Shown in pieces: positions 13,786 to 17,405 of a stretch of DNA of 17,405 bases. The notes under the pieces were generated by a model that searched no databases, had not been told where the DNA came from, and worked only from the letters and a program-made list of their open reading frames with translations. The stretch spans positions 1 to 17,405 of the forward strand of contig JAFVSB010000154.1 of assembly GCA_017503945.1 (NCBI GenBank), given 5' to 3'. The DNA is from Clostridia bacterium (GTDB lineage Bacteria; Bacillota; Clostridia; UMGS1810). Position numbers and translations under genes: made by a program. Each line of letters begins with the position of its first letter. Within the stretch, counting starts at the first letter, position 1.

Positions 13786-15327
13786 TTATTTAGCATAATC
13801 AATTGGGCGAGTCTCCCTGATTACATTTACCTTAATCTGGCCGGGATATTCAAGCTCGTTTTCGATTTTCTTAACAATGTCACGGGCAATAAGGATTGTG
13901 TCCTCATCTTTGACGTCATCAGGTTTAACCATAATTCTGATTTCGCGTCCTGCCTGAATAGCATATGATTTCTCTACTCCGCTGAATGAGTTTGCAATTT
14001 CTTCGAGCTTTTCGAGTCGTTTTATGTATGTTTCAAGATTTTCTCTTCGTGCTCCGGGTCTTGCAGCACTTATTGCATCACAAGCCTGTACAATACAAGC
14101 GATTACCGTTTGTGCTTCTACATCACCGTGATGAGCTGCAATTGCATGAATAACATCGTTTGATTCACGATATTTCTTGGCAAGGTCAACACCAATGTCA
14201 ACATGGGAACCTTCGATTTCGTGGTCAACTGATTTGCCAATGTCATGAAGAAGACCTGCCCTCTTGGCAGTTTTGACATCTACACCAAGCTCAGCTGCCA
14301 TAATACCTGCAAGATGTGCCACCTCTGTAGAATGTTTGAGTACATTTTGACCGTAGCTTGTACGATAACGCATCCTTCCCAAAAGTTTGATAAGCTCAGG
14401 ATGCAAGCCGTGTACCCCCGTTTCGAAGGTGGCCTGCTCGCCCTCCTCTTTGATGATGGCTTCGATTTCTTTTTTTGATTTTTCTACAGTTTCTTCTATT
14501 CTTGCCGGATGAATTCGTCCGTCAACAATAAGCTTTTCAAGAGACATTCTTGCAATTTCTCTCTTGATTGGATCAAATCCTGACAATACAACCGCTTCGG
14601 GAGTATCGTCGATAATCAAATCTATACCGGTTAATGTTTCGAGGGTTCTGATGTTGCGACCCTCTCTGCCGATAATTCGTCCCTTCATTTCATCATTTGG
14701 CAATGCCACAACCGAAACGGTTGTCTCAGCCACATGATCAGCAGCACATTTTTGAATAGCTGCACTGATAATATTTCTTGCCTTTTTGTCGGCTTCTTCT
14801 TTAGCCTGAGCTTCAATCTCTTTGACCATGATTGCTGTTTCATGGCGGATTTCAGCTTCGACATTTTTGAGAAGATATGATTTTGCTTCTTCCACAGAAA
14901 GTCCTGAAATTCTCTCTAAGATTTCAAGCTGTGCACTCTTGACCTTGGCTGTTTCTTCTTTGAGGGCTTCGGCTTCTTTGATTCTCTTGTTGAGCGTTTC
15001 GTCCTTCTTTTCGAGAGCGTCGGTCTTTTTGTCAAGCGCTTCTTCTTTCTGTTGAATTCGTCTTTCCTGACGATTTATTTCACTTCGTCTGTCTTTTAAT
15101 TCTTTTTCGAATTCATGTCTGCTCTTGTGGATTTCGTCCTTGGCTTCGAGCAGTGCTTCTTTCTTTTTGGTCTCGGCGGTCTTTTTGGCTTCTTCTATGA
15201 TAGATTGAGCTTTCTTTTCAGCTCCGCCGATTTGAGCTTCGGCAATCTTTTTTCTATATATCACACCGATTACAAAACCGATGCTAAGAGCTAAGACTGC
15301 AGATGCTATGGTAATAATTAAGTCCAT
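13786..15327 (-). CDS. rny: Ribonuclease Y
   Basis: Membrane-anchored endoribonuclease that starts mRNA decay and processing in Firmicutes. 513 residues: an N-terminal membrane helix (about 2-24), a long charged coiled coil (about 25-185), a KH RNA-binding domain with GRIIGREGRN (216-225), and an HD domain with His332 (HSTEVAHLAG) and His361-Asp362 (LLHDIGKS). All catalytic marks are intact. The start is the ATG at 15327 (MDLIITIAS), nine bases after AAAGGAG; the TTG nine bases earlier directly abuts that site and is rejected. It heads its own unit behind a strong promoter and a structured leader. Confidence 0.96.
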   Translation of the reverse strand: MDLIITIASAVLALSIGFVIGVIYRKKIAEAQIGGAEKKAQSIIEEAKKTAETKKKEALLEAKDEIHKSRHEFEKELKDRRSEINRQERRIQQKEEALDKKTDALEKKDETLNKRIKEAEALKEETAKVKSAQLEILERISGLSVEEAKSYLLKNVEAEIRHETAIMVKEIEAQAKEEADKKARNIISAAIQKCAADHVAETTVSVVALPNDEMKGRIIGREGRNIRTLETLTGIDLIIDDTPEAVVLSGFDPIKREIARMSLEKLIVDGRIHPARIEETVEKSKKEIEAIIKEEGEQATFETGVHGLHPELIKLLGRMRYRTSYGQNVLKHSTEVAHLAGIMAAELGVDVKTAKRAGLLHDIGKSVDHEIEGSHVDIGVDLAKKYRESNDVIHAIAAHHGDVEAQTVIACIVQACDAISAARPGARRENLETYIKRLEKLEEIANSFSGVEKSYAIQAGREIRIMVKPDDVKDEDTILIARDIVKKIENELEYPGQIKVNVIRETRPIDYAK

Positions 15328-15375
15328 CTGTATCAACTCCTTTCTGTATTAAAATTTCAATGTCCGAAGACAGAA

Positions 15376-15410
15376 GATATAAAGAGCAAACCAAACTTCC
15401 TCTTTATATC
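15376..15410 (-). promoter_or_regulatory. 5'UTR hairpin upstream of rny
   Basis: Bases 15376-15386 and 15400-15410 form a perfect 11-bp inverted repeat (GATATAAAGAG and its complement) around a 13-base loop, inside the roughly 100-base leader predicted for rny. No T run follows in the sense strand, so it is not a terminator. It could shape the stability of the rny mRNA. Role unknown. Confidence 0.6.
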
Positions 15411-15433
15411 AAAAATCTAAAACATACATATAT

Positions 15434-15462
15434 ATTTTATAACAAATTAATTTGTATGTCAA
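15434..15462 (-). promoter_or_regulatory. Promoter of rny
   Basis: Minus-strand TTGACA (15457-15462), a perfect -35, a 17-bp spacer, and TAAAAT (15434-15439) as -10. The surroundings are very A/T-rich, as is typical of strong sigma-A promoters. The predicted start is near 15427, about 100 bases before the rny ATG. Confidence 0.82.
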
Positions 15463-15481
15463 TATAAAAATAATATTTTAC

Positions 15482-15517
15482 AAAAAACCGCATCTGTGCA
15501 ATGTTGCAAAGATGCGG
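15482..15517 (-). terminator. Intrinsic terminator after the walJ-type gene
   Basis: In the transcript sense, an 8-bp GC-rich stem (15488-15495 with 15510-15517), one mismatch and a further 5 bp close a two-base loop, followed by six T (15482-15487). It lies 6 bases after the stop codon of the hydrolase gene and separates it from the rny promoter. Confidence 0.85.
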
Positions 15518-15523
15518 TAGATT

Positions 15524-16303
15524 TTAAATTATACATATTTCGTCTTTGGGCGCCACTTTTAGTATCACATCACTGCCAACATTGAAATTGTTATCCTTTA
15601 GCATGCGCGATGCTGCCTCATAGGCTTTAGCGCTTGTGTTATTGTGCTCGCTAAGGTGCCCCAGTGCTATTCTCTTGGTGCCCCATATGGCAAGCTGAGT
15701 TGCGAGCCATGCACACTTGTCATTTGAAAGGTGGCCGCTGTCTGACAGGATGCGTTTTTTGAGAGGATACGGATACGGGCCTGACCTTAGCATTTGCTCA
15801 TCGTGATTTGACTCAATAAGCACAGCTTCGCAAAGCGCAAGAGAGTTTAGCATTGATTTGGTGATGGTGCCTGTGTCGGTTGCTACGCCATATTTTTTGC
15901 CCTCGGCTTCGATTATGTAGCCCACAGATGCCGCCGAATCATGAGGGGTGGCAAAGGCTTTCACTTTCATTGACCTTATGGTAAACGGTGTGCCTATAGC
16001 AATGATATGCGCGCAGCCTGATGGCAGAGAAGCTGCTGAAATAATATGCTCCATTGTGGCAGAGTTGGCATAGACCGCAGTGTGATATTTTTTGCAAAGC
16101 ACTCTAAGCCCTGCAATGTGGTCAGTGTGCTCATGAGTTATAAGCACTGCATCAATCTCACATGGGTCCAGTCCCACCTTATGCAATGAATCGCATATTT
16201 TGGAGGCACTTACCCCAGCATCAATGAGCAGATTGGTGTCGCCATCAGACAAAAGTGTGCAATTGCCTGAGCTTGAACTGTATAATGTTATAAACTTAAT
16301 CAT
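15524..16303 (-). CDS. walJ: MBL-fold metallo-hydrolase, WalJ/YycJ family
   Basis: Cytoplasmic metallo-beta-lactamase-fold protein; YycJ/WalJ relatives are linked to cell-wall homeostasis and DNA processing, with nuclease activity reported for some. 259 residues with the N-terminal SSSSGN (9-14), LLIDAG (25-30), the zinc motif THEHTDH (56-62), a later ATDTG Asp site and ALGHLSEHN near the C-terminus. The ATG start lies inside the end of the preceding murA, an 8-bp overlap, with AAGGA only three bases upstream, which suggests translational coupling. In many Firmicutes this gene belongs to the walRK operon; here its visible partner is murA. Family call firm, exact function open. Confidence 0.88.
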   Translation of the reverse strand: MIKFITLYSSSSGNCTLLSDGDTNLLIDAGVSASKICDSLHKVGLDPCEIDAVLITHEHTDHIAGLRVLCKKYHTAVYANSATMEHIISAASLPSGCAHIIAIGTPFTIRSMKVKAFATPHDSAASVGYIIEAEGKKYGVATDTGTITKSMLNSLALCEAVLIESNHDEQMLRSGPYPYPLKKRILSDSGHLSNDKCAWLATQLAIWGTKRIALGHLSEHNNTSAKAYEAASRMLKDNNFNVGSDVILKVAPKDEICII

Positions 16304-17387
16304 TTATCCTTTTTATATCTGCACCAAGTGCAAGGAGCTTTTCTACAATATGTTCATAGCCTCTGTCGATGTGGCGAAGCTGTGAAATTTCCGACTCACC
16401 CTTGCAAGCCAAGGCTGCAATGACCATGCCGGCACCGGCTCTCAGGTCAGTGGCACACACACTTGCCGGGCTAAGCGGCAAGCCTCCTTCGATGGTGGCC
16501 ACATTACCGTCAACGCTTACTCTTGCACCCATTTTCTCGAGCTCGGCTATGTATTGAAAACGCGAATCCCACACACTCTCGGTCACTGTGCTCACACCGC
16601 CCACGGTGGCAAGAAGTACCACCATCTGAGGTTGCATATCGGTGGGGAAGCCCGGGTATGGAAGCGTTTTTACTTTGATGCTGCGAAGAGGCCTTTCATT
16701 GGCTTTGATGCGGATTTCTTCGTCGTGCTCCTCCACAGTGACACCCATCTCTACAAACTTTGCAGTGATGGAATCAAGATGCTTAGGAATTATATTTTTG
16801 ATGAGCACATCACCTCTTGTGGCAACTGCTGCCGCCATGTAGGTGCCTGCTTCTATCTGGTCGGGAATGATGGAGTAGCAGCCGCCTGAGAGCGACTCCA
16901 CACCCACGATTTTGATGACATCGGTGCCTGCACCGCGAATGCTTGCGCCCATAGAGTTGAGGAAGTTGGCAACATCAACCACATGTGGCTCTTTGGCACA
17001 GTTCTCAAGCACCGTCTTGCCAGGGGCGAGCACTGCTGCCAGCATTGCATTGATGGTGGCGCCTACGCTTACCACATCAAAATATACACTTCCGCCCGAA
17101 AGAGAGCTTGCATCAACATTGACAAATGTGTCATCAACGCTCACTGTGCAGCCAAGACACTCAAAGCTTTTGAGGTGCTGGTCGATGGGGCGTGTGTCAA
17201 AATTGCACCCTCCCGGAGGGGGCACATGGGCCTCATCACATCTGCCGATGAGCGCACCCATGAGGTAATATGAAGCACGCATCTTTTTGGCAAGATTGGG
17301 ATCTACAGTGCAGGTGGAAACACCTGTGGCATCTATAACAACAGTGTTGCAATCACTCTTGGATACCTTGGCACCAACGGCTCTGTT
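16296..17387 (-). CDS. murA: UDP-N-acetylglucosamine 1-carboxyvinyltransferase, second paralogue (5' end missing)
   Basis: Same reaction as the murA at the left end: PEP plus UDP-GlcNAc to enolpyruvyl-UDP-GlcNAc. The visible part covers about 364 residues and the intact C-terminus. Seen: KKMRASYYLMGAL, PPGGCNFDTRP with the catalytic-type Cys (codon 17205-17207), an IIPDQIEAGTY block with the expected Asp, PYPGFPTDMQPQ, and ATDLRAGAGM near the end. The N-terminal lobe with the conserved Lys lies outside the window. The frame meets a TGA at 17388-17390, just where similarity to the family (AVGAKVSK) fades, so the last bases are probably wrong or the gene is broken. It overlaps the walJ-type gene by 8 bp. 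Confidence 0.9.
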   Translation of the reverse strand, partial: NRAVGAKVSKSDCNTVVIDATGVSTCTVDPNLAKKMRASYYLMGALIGRCDEAHVPPPGGCNFDTRPIDQHLKSFECLGCTVSVDDTFVNVDASSLSGGSVYFDVVSVGATINAMLAAVLAPGKTVLENCAKEPHVVDVANFLNSMGASIRGAGTDVIKIVGVESLSGGCYSIIPDQIEAGTYMAAAVATRGDVLIKNIIPKHLDSITAKFVEMGVTVEEHDEEIRIKANERPLRSIKVKTLPYPGFPTDMQPQMVVLLATVGGVSTVTESVWDSRFQYIAELEKMGARVSVDGNVATIEGGLPLSPASVCATDLRAGAGMVIAALACKGESEISQLRHIDRGYEHIVEKLLALGADIKRIND

Positions 17388-17405
17388 TCATGGATGTTCG
17401 ACCAA

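Noticed and set aside
17388..17390. TGA recoded as an amino acid in murA
   Set aside because: ymdB and murG end in TGA at the expected place and the genes use TGG for Trp, so a standard code is far more likely.

Overview
The window is a chromosomal stretch from a Gram-positive bacterium of the Firmicutes, most likely class Clostridia. All 14 genes lie on the minus strand, so transcription runs from high to low coordinates. The evidence for the lineage is the gene content and order: mraZ-rsmH-ftsL-PBP(PASTA)-murE-murF-mraY-ftsW-murG-murA, RNase Y followed by ymdB, a WalJ/YycJ hydrolase and two murA paralogues. Strong AGGAGG-type ribosome binding sites, frequent GTG/TTG starts (6 of the 13 genes whose start is visible) and intrinsic terminators fit the same group. 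MurE carries the DNPR signature of meso-diaminopimelate-adding enzymes, so the peptidoglycan is probably of the mDAP type. Genus or species cannot be told from the sequence alone.

The layout falls into three transcription units. (1) Right end: a 5'-truncated murA overlaps a walJ/yycJ-type metallo-hydrolase by 8 bp, and an intrinsic terminator follows (15482-15517). (2) Middle: a consensus sigma-A-like promoter (15434-15462) and a 5'UTR hairpin precede rny. A GC-rich hairpin separates rny from ymdB. A solitary oligopeptide-type substrate-binding lipoprotein follows, with its ribosome site overlapping the ymdB stop, and two consecutive terminators close the unit (11287-11375). (3) Left: the division and cell wall (dcw) cluster starts at a promoter with a perfect TATAAT. 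Four 10-bp repeats at the predicted transcription start look like the operator of MraZ, the first gene product. The genes then run mraZ, rsmH, ftsL, a SpoVD/FtsI-type transpeptidase, murE, murF, mraY, ftsW/spoVE, murG, a strong hairpin, and a second murA that leaves the window at base 1.

Functionally the window covers most of the lipid II route. MurA makes the first committed precursor, MurE and MurF add the third residue and the D-Ala-D-Ala, MraY and MurG build lipid I and lipid II, FtsW polymerises and the PASTA-PBP cross-links, with FtsL as the divisome link. murB, murC, murD and ftsQ/A/Z are not in the window; murD is notable because it often sits between mraY and ftsW, where only a 23-bp gap is present here. 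I see no mobile element, CRISPR array, tRNA or rRNA, and no obviously new multi-gene system. The most interesting signals are regulatory: the repeat operator upstream of mraZ, the murG-murA hairpin whose loop can pair with the murA ribosome site, and the hairpins around rny.
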